Positions 7,888 to 18,315 of a DNA stretch of 64,000 nucleotides are shown here, piece by piece; the first letter of the stretch is position 1, and every line of letters starts with the position of its first letter. A model generated the notes under the pieces. The model was not told where the DNA came from. It did no database searches and worked only from the letters and a program-made list of their open reading frames with translations. The position numbers were made by a program, and so were the translations under genes. Source of the DNA: an uncultured Luteimonas sp. (GTDB lineage Bacteria; Pseudomonadota; Gammaproteobacteria; Xanthomonadales; Xanthomonadaceae); contig CALLKI010000043.1 in NCBI GenBank assembly GCA_938008415.1, positions 1 to 64,000 on the forward strand, written 5' to 3'.

Positions 7888-8577
7888 TCAATAGCCTTTC
7901 AAGCGGCGCAGGCGCCGCGCGATGGCCTGCCGCGACAGCAGCGCGAACGCCACGCCGAACACGAAGCCGGCCACGTGCGCGGCCCAGGCCACGGTGCCAT
8001 AGGCCGGGCCGATGTAGGCGAACACCACCTGCAGCACCGCCCACACGCCGATCAGCAGGGAGGCCGGTGCGCGCACGAACTCCAGGAACAGCCCCAGCGG
8101 CACCACCACGCCCAGGCGCGCCTGCGGGAACAGCGCCAGGTAGGCGCCGATCAGCGCCGAGACCGCGCCGCTGGCCCCGATCACGAGCCGGTCGGGCGCG
8201 CCGATCACCAGCACTGTGAACAGGTTGGCGAAGGCGCCGCCCAGGAAGAACAGCACCAGCAGCCGCCAGGCCCCCATCATCCGTTCCCCGGGCAGGCCGA
8301 AGATCAGCAGGAACGCGAGGTTGCCGAGCAGGTGGGCCCAGTCGGCGTGCAGGAACAGCGCGCTGAACAGGCGCAGCCAGTGCCCCGGGTCCAGCCAGCC
8401 GCGCGGGCCGGCGATGCCCGGGTTGCCGGCCAGCGCGCCCCACTCGAGCAGCAGTTGGGCGCGGGAGTCGTCGGGACGGGTGGCCGTCCACATCCAGGCC
8501 AGCCACAGCAGCGTGACCAGCACCGGCGTCGCCCAGCGGATCACCGGGCGCTGGCGTATCGGGATCGGGACGAACAT
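7888..8577 (-). CDS. Rhomboid family intramembrane serine protease
   Basis: The 229-residue protein has six or seven hydrophobic segments and the rhomboid signatures HADWAHLLGN (H77 to N86), the GASG box with Ser136 (LVIGASGAVSALIGAY) and the catalytic His201 in WAAHVAGFVFGVA. Ser and His form the catalytic dyad buried in the membrane. Rhomboids cut transmembrane segments of other membrane proteins; the substrate here is unknown. The C-terminus ends with a basic tail (RQAIARRLRRLKGY), which fits a cytoplasmic end. The gene is divergent from fadL and 55 bases upstream of the DUF1820 gene, so it may head a leftward operon with DUF1820 and crcB. Confidence 0.9.
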   Translation of the reverse strand: MFVPIPIRQRPVIRWATPVLVTLLWLAWMWTATRPDDSRAQLLLEWGALAGNPGIAGPRGWLDPGHWLRLFSALFLHADWAHLLGNLAFLLIFGLPGERMMGAWRLLVLFFLGGAFANLFTVLVIGAPDRLVIGASGAVSALIGAYLALFPQARLGVVVPLGLFLEFVRAPASLLIGVWAVLQVVFAYIGPAYGTVAWAAHVAGFVFGVAFALLSRQAIARRLRRLKGY

Positions 8578-8648
8578 GCGGCCGACACCTTAACGCGTCC
8601 GGGGCTTCCGGGAGGAGGGGGCGGCGGCAGGCCGTGCCGTTCCGCACG

Positions 8649-8676
8649 TTTACCACACGCCCCGGTACGGTATAGT
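8649..8676 (+). promoter_or_regulatory. Candidate sigma-70 promoter of the FadL-type porin gene
   Basis: TTTACC (8649-8654) and TATAGT (8671-8676) are separated by 16 bases, about 100 bases upstream of the ATG. The AT-rich -10 stands out in this GC-rich leader. A ribosome-binding site (GGAGAG, 8763-8768) precedes the ATG at 8778. Confidence 0.55.
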
Positions 8677-8777
8677 GCCGCGGCGTCGTGCGTGGGAGGG
8701 ACTGCCGACGACGGACCCCTCCGGGGACCGACCGCGACGCGACACCGAAATAACAAGTCACCGGAGAGACCTTTCAG

Positions 8778-10124
8778 ATGCGAATCAGCCCCCGCAACTC
8801 CATCACCGCCCTGGCGCTCGGCATCGCCGGCTCCCTGGCGTTCGCTTCCCAGGCCCATGCCGCCGCCTTCCAGTTGAAGGAAAACAGCGCCAAGGGCCTC
8901 GGCCGTGCCTTCGCCGGCTCGATCAGCGCCCCGGGCGACGCTTCGGTCGTCGCCACCAACCCGGCGGCCATGCGCGGCCTTGACGGCCGCCAGTTCCAGG
9001 CCGACCTGAGCCTGATCAACTTCAGCGCCAAGTTCGAGGGGCGTGCTGATTACCTCGGCGGCCTCGGCGGCCAGATCAGTGGCGGCAACGGCGGTGACGC
9101 CGGCGCCACCGTGCCGGTCCCGGCGGCCTACTTCCACACCCCGATCGGCGAGAAGGCGCACTTCGGCATGTCGCTGACCGCCCCGTTCGGCTTCGTGACC
9201 GAGTACGACCGCGACTGGATCGGCCGCTACAACGGCGTCAAGACCGACCTGAAGGCGATCGACCTCAACTTCGCGTTCTCCTACGACGTCAACCCGTACG
9301 TCTCGTTCGGCGCCGGCGTGTTCGTGCAGCACCTGAGCATCGAGCTGACCAACGCCATCGACTTCGGCACCATCCTGTACACCGGCGGCGCCGCCGCGCT
9401 CGGCTTCCGCCCGGGCAACGCCGACGGCTTCGCCACCATCGAGGGCTCCAACAACCGCGTCGGCTTCACCATCGGCACCCTGCTGAGCCCGACCGAGAAC
9501 ACCCACATCGGCATCGCCTACCGCTCGAAGACCAAGCACGACATCGACAACGGCAAGGCGTACTTCGACGTGCCGTCGAACGCCGCCGCGGTGCTGGCCC
9601 AGGTCCGTCCGGGCTGGTTCGTGGACACCACCGGCCGCGCCACCGTCGAGCTGCCGGCGACGCTGACCTTCAGCCTCACCCACAAGGTCAACGACCGCTG
9701 GACGGTGATGGCCGACCTGTCGCGCACCGCGTGGGCCCCGGCCTTCGACAGCGTGACGATCGACTTCGACTCCAACCAGGACGACAGCGTGCTGGAGTTC
9801 GGCTACGACGACTCGACCTTCGGCTCGATCGGCGCCGAGTACCGCCTCAGCGACAAGGTGACCCTGCGTGGCGGCCTGGCCTACGACGAGACCCCGACCT
9901 CGTACCAGCACCGCGACGTGCGCGTCCCGGACCAGACCCGCAAGTGGCTGTCGCTGGGCGTGACCTGGACCCCGAGCGAGAAGCTCGAATACAACGTCGG
10001 CTTCACCCACCTGTTCGTGAAGGACTCGCACATCGACACGACGTCGGCCACGGCCAACCGGATCCGCGGTTCGTACGACGTGCGCGGCGACATCCTCGCG
10101 GCCTCGGTCAACTACAAGTTCTGA
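8778..10124 (+). CDS. fadL: FadL/OmpP1 family outer membrane transporter
   Basis: This 448-residue protein is a 14-stranded outer-membrane barrel of the FadL/TodX family, which passes long-chain fatty acids or other hydrophobic compounds. It has a signal peptide (residues 1-26, ending AHAA), then the family start AFQLKENSAKGLGRAFAG, where the mature N-terminus forms the hatch, and the NPAAM motif. The C-terminal strand ends in SVNYKF with the aromatic terminus needed for barrel assembly. The gene has its own promoter and an intrinsic terminator and so is monocistronic. Its low-bias codons are typical of a well-expressed gene. The exact ligand cannot be told from sequence. Confidence 0.88.
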   Translation: MRISPRNSITALALGIAGSLAFASQAHAAAFQLKENSAKGLGRAFAGSISAPGDASVVATNPAAMRGLDGRQFQADLSLINFSAKFEGRADYLGGLGGQISGGNGGDAGATVPVPAAYFHTPIGEKAHFGMSLTAPFGFVTEYDRDWIGRYNGVKTDLKAIDLNFAFSYDVNPYVSFGAGVFVQHLSIELTNAIDFGTILYTGGAAALGFRPGNADGFATIEGSNNRVGFTIGTLLSPTENTHIGIAYRSKTKHDIDNGKAYFDVPSNAAAVLAQVRPGWFVDTTGRATVELPATLTFSLTHKVNDRWTVMADLSRTAWAPAFDSVTIDFDSNQDDSVLEFGYDDSTFGSIGAEYRLSDKVTLRGGLAYDETPTSYQHRDVRVPDQTRKWLSLGVTWTPSEKLEYNVGFTHLFVKDSHIDTTSATANRIRGSYDVRGDILAASVNYKF

Positions 10125-10158
10125 CCGTCCCGGGAAGCGTCCTTCGCGTCCCGGAAAA

Positions 10159-10192
10159 CAGGAAAGGCCCCGCCTAGGCGGGGCCTTTCCTG
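10159..10192. terminator. Bidirectional intrinsic terminator between fadL and putA
   Basis: A 16-bp near-perfect stem (CAGGAAAGGCCCCGCC and its complement, loop TA) with A-rich and T-rich flanks lies between the convergent fadL and putA stops. It can end transcription from both sides. Confidence 0.85.
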
Positions 10193-10228
10193 CTGTTGCG
10201 CCTTCCCGCGATGGCGCCGGGCTTCCGC

Positions 10229-13200
10229 TCAGTCGCCGAGGGTCAGCAGGCTGGCGTTGCCGCCGGCGGCGGTGGTGTTGATGGTCACCGTCTTCTCCGT
10301 GGCGAAGCGCAGCAGATAGTGCGGGCCCCCCGCCTTCGGGCCGGTGCCCGACAGGCCCTGGCCGCCAAACGGCTGCACGCCGACCACCGCGCCGATCTGG
10401 TTGCGGTTGACGTAGATGTTGCCCACCTTCGCGCGGCGCACGATCCGGTCCACGGTCCCGTCGATGCGCGAGTGGATGCCGAGGGTCAGGCCGTAGCCGG
10501 TGGCGTTGACCGCGTCCACCACGGCGTCGAGCTGGTCCGACTTCCAGCGGATCACGTGCAGCGCCGGGCCGAAGACCTCGCGGGTCAGTTCCGACAGCGA
10601 CTGCAGCTCCCAGGCCCGCGGCGCGAAGAAGGTGCCGTGTTCCGTGCCCGGGCCGAGACCGGCCCGCGCGATCGGGCGCGCGCTGGCATCCATGCGCGCG
10701 GCGTGCTCCTCGAGCATGCGGCGGGCATCCTCGTCGATCACCGGGCCGACGTCGGTGGACAGTTGCGCCGGGTCGCCGACCACCAGTTCGTCCATCGCGC
10801 CGGCGAGCATGGTGATCACCTTGTCGGCGATGTCCTCCTGCACGAACAGCACGCGCGCGGCCGAGCAGCGCTGGCCCGCCGAGGTGAAGGCGGAGGCCAG
10901 CACGTCCTTGACCAGTTGCTCGGGCAGCGCCGAGGAGTCGGCGATCAGCGCGTTCTGGCCGCCGGTCTCGGCGATCAGCACGGCGATCGCCGCGTCGCGT
11001 GCGGCCAGCGCGCGGTTGATCGCGCGCGCGGTCTCGGTGGAGCCGGTGAAGGCCACGCCGGCCACGCGCGGGTCGCGGGTCAGCGCGGCGCCAACCGTGG
11101 CGCCGTCGCCCGGCACGAACTGCAGCACGTCCCCGGGGATGCCGGCCTCGTGCAGCAGCTTCACCGCGTACCAGCCGGTGAGGGTGGTCTGCTCGGCCGG
11201 CTTGGCGATCACGCTGTTGCCGGCGGCCAGCGCAGCGGCGACCTGGCCGGTGAAGATGGCCAGCGGGAAGTTCCACGGGCTGATGCAGACGAACACGCCG
11301 CGTCCGCACAGCTGCAGGGCGTTGGTCTCGCCGGTCGGGCCGGGCAGGGGCTGCGGCTGGAAGTCGCGGCGCGCCTGCGCGGCGTAGTAGCGCAGAAAGT
11401 CCACCGCCTCGCGCACCTCGGCCACGCCGTCGGCGATGGTCTTGCCGGCCTCGCGAGTGCACAGCGCGATGAACTGCGGCATGCGCTGCTCGAGCAGGTC
11501 GGCGGCATGCTCGAGGATCGCCGCGCGCGAGGCGGCGGGCGTGGCGTCCCAGCCCGGCTGCGCCGCCACCGCGTTGCGCAGGGCCTGCTCGACCACGGCC
11601 CCGTCGGCCGCGCGCCAGCTGCCCACGCGCTGGCGCCGGTCCGCCGGGTTGGTCACCGGGATTTCCGGGCCGGTGACGGCCGCGCCCGGGACCAGCGGCC
11701 CGGCGTGCCAGTCGCCGGTGGCGGCGGCGTTGACCTGCGCGGCCAGCTCGCGCAGCTGATCGTCGTTGGCGAGGTTGATGCCCATGGAGTTCTTCCTGTC
11801 GTGGCCCTGGCTGCGGTACAGGTCGACCGGCAGCGGGATGCGGGGATGCGGGATGGGGTCGAAGGCCGGGACGGTCTCGACCGGGTCGCGGACCAGGTCC
11901 TCGACCGACACCTCCTCGTCGCTGATGCGGTTGACGAAGCTGGTGTTGGCGCCGTTCTCGAGCAGGCGGCGCACCAGGTACGGCAGCAGGTCCTCGTGCG
12001 AGCCCACCGGCGCGTACACGCGGCAGGGCACGTCGAGCCGGTCGGCGGGCACCACCTCGGCGTAGAGGTCGTCGCCCATGCCGTGCAGCTTCTGGAACTC
12101 GTACGGATGCGGCGCGCCCGGCGCGCGCGGGCCGAGGATCCGCCCGGCCATGTGGTGGATCGCGGCGATGGTCTGCGCGTTGTGGGTGGCGAACATCGGG
12201 TAGATCGCGTCCGTGTTCGACAGCAGCTTCACCGCGTTGGCCTGGTAGCTGACGTCGGTGTTCGGCTTGCGCGTGAACACCGGGTAGGTCGGCAGGCCGT
12301 CCACCTGCGCGCGCTTGATCTCCGAGTCCCAGTACGCGCCCTTGACCAGACGCACCGGGATCCGGCGCCCGCCGCGGCGGGCGAGGTCGACGATCCAGTC
12401 GATCACGAATGGCGCGCGCTTCTGGTAGGCCTGGACCACGATGCCGAAGCCGTTCCAGCCGTCCAGCGACGGATCGCTCCACGCCGCCTCGATCACGTCC
12501 AGGGACAGCTCCAGGCGGTCGGCCTCCTCGGCGTCCACGGTCAGCCCGATGCGGTGGTCCTTCGCGCGCCGCGCCAGCTGCAGCAGCCGCGGCGCCAGCT
12601 CGGCCAGCACGCGCCCGCGCTTGGCGTGCTCGTAGCGCGGGTGCAGCGCGGAGAGCTTGACCGAGATCGACGGCGCGGTGATCTCGTCGGCGAACGGGCC
12701 GGTGGCGCCGATCGCGTCGATGGCGTCGAGGTAGGCCTGGAAGTAGCGGTCGGCGTCGCGCCGGGTCAGCGCCGCCTCGCCGAGCATGTCGAACGAGTAG
12801 CGGAACATCGCGTTGGGGCCCTTGCGCGAGCGCGCCAGCGCCTCGCCGATGGTCCGGCCCATGACGAACTGGTGGCCCATGATCCGCATCGCCTGGCGCA
12901 CCGCCAGCCGGATCACCGGCTCGCCGACGCGGGCGACCAGGCGCCTGAACGCGCCGTACACGTCGCGCCGGGTCTCGTCGGCCAGCTCGACCAGCCGCCC
13001 GGTCAGCATCAGGCCCCAGGTCGAGGCGTTGACCAGCACCGAGTCGGACCTGCCCAGGTGCCTCTTCCAGTCGGCCTCGCCCAGCTTGTCGCGGATCAGG
13101 CGGTCGGCGGTGTCCTCGTCGGGGATCCGCAGCAGCGCCTCGGCCACGCACATCAGCAACACGCCCTCCTCGCTGCCGAGGTCGTACTGGCGCATGAAGG

Positions 13201-13429
13201 CCTCGATCGCGCTCTGGTCCCTGGCGCGGGCGCGGACCCGGCGGACGAGATCGGTGGCGGTGGCGCGGATGGCGGCGCGGTCGGCGTCGCCCCAGTCCGG
13301 GACCGGCTGCCGTGCCTGCGCCAGCAGGGCGCGCACGTGCGCGGTCTCGTCCAGGGTCCAGGCCGCGGTGATGGCGGCTCGCGGCGCCGGCGGAGGCGCC
13401 GGCAGCCCGGAAAGCAGGGGCAGGGTCAC
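10229..13429 (-). CDS. putA: Bifunctional proline dehydrogenase / P5C dehydrogenase PutA
   Basis: This 1066-residue enzyme oxidises proline to glutamate in two steps with substrate channelling. The N-terminal FAD-dependent proline dehydrogenase barrel (about 100-470) shows RLVKGAYWDSEIKRAQ near residue 358. The C-terminal aldehyde dehydrogenase (about 540-1030) shows SPWNFPLAIFTGQ, ETGGQNA and the catalytic cysteine in SAGQRCSAARV (about residue 855). There is no N-terminal ribbon-helix-helix DNA-binding domain, so unlike the E. coli trifunctional form it should not repress its own gene. The chosen start at 13429 gives the usual N-terminus for short PutAs. The gene stands alone, convergent with fadL and divergent from the cytochrome oxidase cluster. 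Confidence 0.95.
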   Translation of the reverse strand: MTLPLLSGLPAPPPAPRAAITAAWTLDETAHVRALLAQARQPVPDWGDADRAAIRATATDLVRRVRARARDQSAIEAFMRQYDLGSEEGVLLMCVAEALLRIPDEDTADRLIRDKLGEADWKRHLGRSDSVLVNASTWGLMLTGRLVELADETRRDVYGAFRRLVARVGEPVIRLAVRQAMRIMGHQFVMGRTIGEALARSRKGPNAMFRYSFDMLGEAALTRRDADRYFQAYLDAIDAIGATGPFADEITAPSISVKLSALHPRYEHAKRGRVLAELAPRLLQLARRAKDHRIGLTVDAEEADRLELSLDVIEAAWSDPSLDGWNGFGIVVQAYQKRAPFVIDWIVDLARRGGRRIPVRLVKGAYWDSEIKRAQVDGLPTYPVFTRKPNTDVSYQANAVKLLSNTDAIYPMFATHNAQTIAAIHHMAGRILGPRAPGAPHPYEFQKLHGMGDDLYAEVVPADRLDVPCRVYAPVGSHEDLLPYLVRRLLENGANTSFVNRISDEEVSVEDLVRDPVETVPAFDPIPHPRIPLPVDLYRSQGHDRKNSMGINLANDDQLRELAAQVNAAATGDWHAGPLVPGAAVTGPEIPVTNPADRRQRVGSWRAADGAVVEQALRNAVAAQPGWDATPAASRAAILEHAADLLEQRMPQFIALCTREAGKTIADGVAEVREAVDFLRYYAAQARRDFQPQPLPGPTGETNALQLCGRGVFVCISPWNFPLAIFTGQVAAALAAGNSVIAKPAEQTTLTGWYAVKLLHEAGIPGDVLQFVPGDGATVGAALTRDPRVAGVAFTGSTETARAINRALAARDAAIAVLIAETGGQNALIADSSALPEQLVKDVLASAFTSAGQRCSAARVLFVQEDIADKVITMLAGAMDELVVGDPAQLSTDVGPVIDEDARRMLEEHAARMDASARPIARAGLGPGTEHGTFFAPRAWELQSLSELTREVFGPALHVIRWKSDQLDAVVDAVNATGYGLTLGIHSRIDGTVDRIVRRAKVGNIYVNRNQIGAVVGVQPFGGQGLSGTGPKAGGPHYLLRFATEKTVTINTTAAGGNASLLTLGD

Positions 13430-13541
13430 GGCAAGGGGACGGGTCTGTTGCTGGGAGCGCGGATTCTAGAGCCTCCCGCCGCCGGAGGTTCGCCGCGGCG
13501 CGACAGTGCGGGCCCTCGGGCGCGGCCACGCCCATGTCAAC

Positions 13542-13571
13542 TTGCCGCTCATCCCCCGGGACGGCTACCAT
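13542..13571 (+). promoter_or_regulatory. Possible promoter of the cytochrome oxidase cluster
   Basis: TTGCCG (13542-13547) and TACCAT (13566-13571) with an 18-base spacer lie about 130 bases before coxB. Only the fit to sigma-70 elements and the position support it. Confidence 0.3.
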
Positions 13572-13701
13572 CTGCTAGCTTACGCGCCCCCGTATGGACG
13601 GGTGCGCGTTCCGTTTTCCGGCGTTTGAAGGCCAGCCGCGTGCTGGCCGACCCGCGGTCGCCGGGCCGCGACACACGACAGGATTTTTTGGGGTCCAGCA
13701 G

Positions 13702-14622
13702 ATGAGGCAGGCGCGATTCTGGCGATGGGGGTTGGCGGCACTGGCGGCGATGCCGGCTGCCGTGCTGGCGCAGGCGGCCGACCCGCAGCGGTGGCAGCTG
13801 AACATGGGCAAGGGCGTGACCGCCACGTCCCACAACGCCTACGAGGCGCACATGCTCGCGCTGGTGGTGTGCATCGGCATCGGCCTGGTGGTGTTCGGCG
13901 CCATGGCCTACGCCATGTTCAAGTTCCGCAAGTCCAAGGGCGCGGTGCCCGACACCAGCCTGACCCACAGCATGAAGCTGGAGACGGTCTGGACCATCAT
14001 CCCGATCATCCTGCTGGTGGTCATGGCGGTCCCCGCCACGGCCAAGCTGATCGCCATCTACGACACCCGCGAGGCCGAGATGACCGTCAAGGTCACCGGT
14101 GCCCAGTGGATGTGGAAGTACGAGTACCTGGGCGAGGGCGTTGAGTTCACCAGCCGTCTGGACCGCGAGTCCGACCGCCTGCGCCAGGACCGCAGCCTGG
14201 GCCGCGCGGACATCGAGCAGGCGCACCCGAACTACCTGCTCGAGGTCGACAACCCGCTGGTGCTGCCCACCAACACCAAGATCCGCTTCGTGCTCACCGC
14301 CGACGACGTGATCCACTCCTGGTGGGTGCCGGCATTCGGCTGGAAACAGGACGCGATCCCGGGCATCGTCAACGAGGCCTGGACCGAGATCCTGGAGCCT
14401 GGCGTCTACCGCGGCCAGTGCGCCGAGCTGTGCGGCAAGGACCACGGCTTCATGCCGATCGTGGTGAAGGCCGTGCCGCGTGAGGAGTTCGATGCCTGGC
14501 TGGCGGCCCGCAAGGCAGGCAACGCCGCGCCGGTCGCCCCCGCCGGCGGGGAGGAAGGCGAGGCCGGGGAGGCCGAAGCCACCGCGCAAACCATTTCCGC
14601 CGCCGCAACGCCGGCCGGCTGA
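13702..14622 (+). CDS. coxB: Cytochrome c oxidase subunit II
   Basis: This 306-residue subunit receives electrons from cytochrome c through its dinuclear CuA centre. It has a cleavable signal (residues 1-22), two transmembrane helices (about 50-75 and 95-118) and a periplasmic cupredoxin domain. The CuA ligands are in QCAELCGKDHGFM (about residues 238-250), with the upstream His in the VIHSWWVPAF strand. The ATG at 13702 is chosen because the signal peptide starts there; the track upstream has no coding character. An alanine- and glutamate-rich tail follows residue 270. It opens the cox cluster, 24 bases before coxA. Confidence 0.95.
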   Translation: MRQARFWRWGLAALAAMPAAVLAQAADPQRWQLNMGKGVTATSHNAYEAHMLALVVCIGIGLVVFGAMAYAMFKFRKSKGAVPDTSLTHSMKLETVWTIIPIILLVVMAVPATAKLIAIYDTREAEMTVKVTGAQWMWKYEYLGEGVEFTSRLDRESDRLRQDRSLGRADIEQAHPNYLLEVDNPLVLPTNTKIRFVLTADDVIHSWWVPAFGWKQDAIPGIVNEAWTEILEPGVYRGQCAELCGKDHGFMPIVVKAVPREEFDAWLAARKAGNAAPVAPAGGEEGEAGEAEATAQTISAAATPAG

Positions 14623-14646
14623 TCGTTTTCCCGAGGTCGACAGTCC

Positions 14647-16260
<1,614 letters not shown>

Positions 16261-16277
16261 GGAGGCGGACGGCCGCC

Positions 16278-16418
16278 ATGTCCCGCCATCCCGATCCCAT
16301 GTCCCCCGAGGAAGCGGCCCGCCGGCGCAAGGGCGCCGTGCGGACCGCGATCATTGTGGGCGCGATCGCGGTGGCGATCTACGTCGCGTTCATCCTGAGC
16401 GGGGTGATCGGGCGATGA
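16278..16418 (+). CDS. Small single-helix membrane protein of the cox cluster (46 aa)
   Basis: The 46-residue product starts MSRHPDPMSPEEAARRRKGA and has one transmembrane helix (IIVGAIAVAIYVAFILSGV). GAGGAGG at 16260-16266 is a good ribosome-binding site. It overlaps the ctaG start by four bases (ATGA), so it is translationally coupled to the copper-insertion factor. Small proteins of this size and place, with a charged cytoplasmic head and one helix, occur between coxA and ctaG in many beta- and gamma-proteobacteria and are often called cytochrome oxidase small assembly proteins. The role is inferred from position. It is easily missed because only the start, not a long frame, marks it. Confidence 0.7.
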   Translation: MSRHPDPMSPEEAARRRKGAVRTAIIVGAIAVAIYVAFILSGVIGR

Positions 16419-17008
16419 GCGGGGGCAGGAAGGGACTGCTGCGGCTGGCCCTGGTGTCGGTGGGTGCGTTCGCGTTCACCTTCTCGCTGGTGCCGCTGTA
16501 CCGGATCGCCTGCGAGAAGGTGTTCGGCATCCGCCTGTCCGGCGCCCCGGCCGACGCCCGGGTGGCCGCGGCCGGCAGCGGCGGCGAGGAACGCTGGGTG
16601 ACGGTCGAGTTCGACGGCAGCGTCAACCCGAAGCTGCCGTGGTCGTTCCGGCCGAGCGAAACCCGGATGCGGGTGAAGGTCGGCGAGCCGTACGAGACCA
16701 CCTACCACGCCCGCAACGAGGCCGACCGGCCGATCGTGGGCAGCGCCACCCCGTCGGTGGCGCCCGCGCGCGCCTCGGGCTACTTCCTGAAGACCGAGTG
16801 CTTCTGCTTCACCGCGCAGACGCTGCACGCGGGCGAGGAGCGCGAGATGCCGGTGCGCTTCATCATCGACCCGGCCCTGCCGCGCGACGTGAAAACCATC
16901 ACCCTGTCGTATACCTTCTTCAAGAACGACGTCCTGACCGAGCGCGCGCAGGCGCAGGTCCAGGCCGCTCCCCATCCTTCGGCCGGCGCTTCGCTGGCGG
17001 CACTCTGA
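16415..17008 (+). CDS. ctaG: Cytochrome c oxidase assembly protein CtaG (Cox11)
   Basis: This 197-residue protein has one N-terminal transmembrane helix (residues 8-28) and a periplasmic immunoglobulin-like domain. The copper-binding motif is in TECFCFTAQTL (cysteines near residues 129 and 131), with the conserved PVRFIIDPALP strand after it. Cox11/CtaG delivers copper to the CuB site of subunit I. LYRIACEKVFGI right after the helix is the family start. Its place between the small protein and coxC matches the order in many proteobacteria. Confidence 0.95.
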   Translation: MSGGRKGLLRLALVSVGAFAFTFSLVPLYRIACEKVFGIRLSGAPADARVAAAGSGGEERWVTVEFDGSVNPKLPWSFRPSETRMRVKVGEPYETTYHARNEADRPIVGSATPSVAPARASGYFLKTECFCFTAQTLHAGEEREMPVRFIIDPALPRDVKTITLSYTFFKNDVLTERAQAQVQAAPHPSAGASLAAL

Positions 17009-17036
17009 GATACCAAGGCATACCGGACGGATACCC

Positions 17037-17921
17037 ATGGCCCAGGTCCACGCAGATCCACGAGATCCGAACATCTACTTCGTGCCCCACAGCAGCCGCT
17101 GGCCGCTGTTCGCCTCGATCTTCCTGTTCGTGACCATGGTCGGACTGGCGACCTGGTTCAACGAGGTGTCCTGGGGCAGGACGGTGTTCTTCGTCGGCCT
17201 CGCCGGCCTCGCGCTGATCCTGTTCAAGTGGTTCGCCGACGTGGTGCTCGAGTCGATCTCGGGCTACTACAACAAGCGCGTCGACGGCTCCTTCCGGATG
17301 GGGATGGTCTGGTTCATCTTCTCCGAGGTGATGTTCTTCAGCGCGTTCTTCGGCGCGCTGTTCTACGCCCGCAAGTTCGCGCTGCCGTGGCTGGGCGGCG
17401 AGGGCGCCAAGGGTGGCAGCAACAGCCTGCTGTGGGACGGCTACAGCGCGGCCTGGCCGAGCGCCGGCCCCGGCGGCGTCGGCGGATGGTTCGAGACCAT
17501 CCCCGCGTGGGGCCTGCCGCTGGTCAACACCCTGATCCTGCTGGCCTCGGGCGTGACCATCACCCTGGCCCACCATGCGCTCAAGGCGGAGCACCGCCGC
17601 CAGCTGGTGTTCTGGCTGGGTGCGACCATCCTGCTGGGTTGCACCTTCCTCGTGTTCCAGGTCGAGGAATACATGCACGCCTGGAGCGAGCTGAACCTGA
17701 CCCTCGGCTCGGGCATCTACGGCTCGACCTTCTACATGCTGACCGGCTTCCACGGCGCCCACGTGACCCTGGGCACGATCATGCTGATCGTGATCTGGCT
17801 GCGTTGCGTGAAGGGCCACTTCAACCGCGAGAACCACTTCGCGTTCGAGGCGGTGGCCTGGTACTGGCACTTCGTGGACGTGGTCTGGCTGATCCTGTTC
17901 CTGTTCGTCTACGTCATGTGA
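17037..17921 (+). CDS. coxC: Cytochrome c oxidase subunit III
   Basis: This 294-residue subunit has seven transmembrane helices and stabilises the catalytic core. It shows RMGMVWFIFSEVMFFSAFFG and EYMHAWSELNLTLGSGIYG, followed by TGFHGAHVTLGTIM and WYWHFVDVVWLILFLFVYV at the end, all family marks. The ribosome-binding site is weak (upstream sequence GGACGG). It is the last gene of the first rightward block; two strong hairpins follow its stop at once. Confidence 0.96.
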   Translation: MAQVHADPRDPNIYFVPHSSRWPLFASIFLFVTMVGLATWFNEVSWGRTVFFVGLAGLALILFKWFADVVLESISGYYNKRVDGSFRMGMVWFIFSEVMFFSAFFGALFYARKFALPWLGGEGAKGGSNSLLWDGYSAAWPSAGPGGVGGWFETIPAWGLPLVNTLILLASGVTITLAHHALKAEHRRQLVFWLGATILLGCTFLVFQVEEYMHAWSELNLTLGSGIYGSTFYMLTGFHGAHVTLGTIMLIVIWLRCVKGHFNRENHFAFEAVAWYWHFVDVVWLILFLFVYVM

Positions 17922-17924
17922 TCC

Positions 17925-17959
17925 CCGCCGGTCCCGGCGCGTGGCGCCGGGACCGGCGG
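17925..17959. terminator. 16-bp perfect hairpin just after coxC
   Basis: CCGCCGGTCCCGGCGC (17925-17940) pairs perfectly with 17944-17959 around the loop GTG, three bases after the coxC stop. No T-tract follows, so termination would rely on the exceptional stem or on Rho. Confidence 0.6.
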
Positions 17960-17977
17960 AACGGATGGTGCAAACAG

Positions 17978-18007
17978 GCAGGCGCGGCGGGGAACCGCCG
18001 CGCCTGC
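17978..18007. terminator. 13-bp perfect hairpin between coxC and the DUF2909 gene
   Basis: GCAGGCGCGGCGG (17978-17990) pairs with 17995-18007 around GGAA. Read on the minus strand it is followed by CTGTTTGC, a weak T-tract, so it may end the leftward DUF2909 transcript. Confidence 0.55.
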
Positions 18008-18042
18008 AGGCCAATCGGGGGTTGCGAATCCGGGGACGGGCC

Positions 18043-18261
18043 TCAGCCCATGATGCCGTGGGGCTGGATCCAGCCCATCAGGATCGCCACCACCACCAGC
18101 AGGATCAGCAGCACGGACAGGGCGATGCGGCGGGTCAGGGCGTTGACGGTGCGCTTGGTCTGGCCCTTGTCGACCAGCATGTAGTACAGGCCGGAGCCCA
18201 GGTTCCAGATGATCAGCAGGAGGAACGCGATGATGAGCAGGGTCTTGAGGGAATCGTTCAT
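18043..18261 (-). CDS. DUF2909 family twin-transmembrane protein
   Basis: This 72-residue protein has two transmembrane helices (LLIIAFLLLIIWNLGSGLYY and ALSVLLILLVVVAILMGW) joined by a short basic loop (DKGQTKRTVNALTRR). That is the layout of DUF2909, a small protein found beside cytochrome oxidase genes in many proteobacteria. It lies on the opposite strand within the cox cluster, divergent from the SURF1 gene with 54 bases between. Its role is unknown; the constant link to cox genes suggests a part in oxidase assembly or stability. Confidence 0.82.
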   Translation of the reverse strand: MNDSLKTLLIIAFLLLIIWNLGSGLYYMLVDKGQTKRTVNALTRRIALSVLLILLVVVAILMGWIQPHGIMG

Positions 18262-18315
18262 CGCGGGCTCCGGTTCGGTGTGGGGATCGGCACATTATCG
18301 CAGGCGGCACAGGGG

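Noticed and set aside
10229..13429. PutA as a self-repressing trifunctional regulator
   Set aside because: The protein starts directly before the dehydrogenase region and has no ribbon-helix-helix domain.
8541..13705. Very long open frames over putA and the fadL region (1676 codons on minus, 1169 on plus)
   Set aside because: They are shadows of putA and fadL in a high-GC sequence: their translations are alanine-, arginine- and glycine-rich without family motifs, while putA in the other frame has full dehydrogenase signatures.
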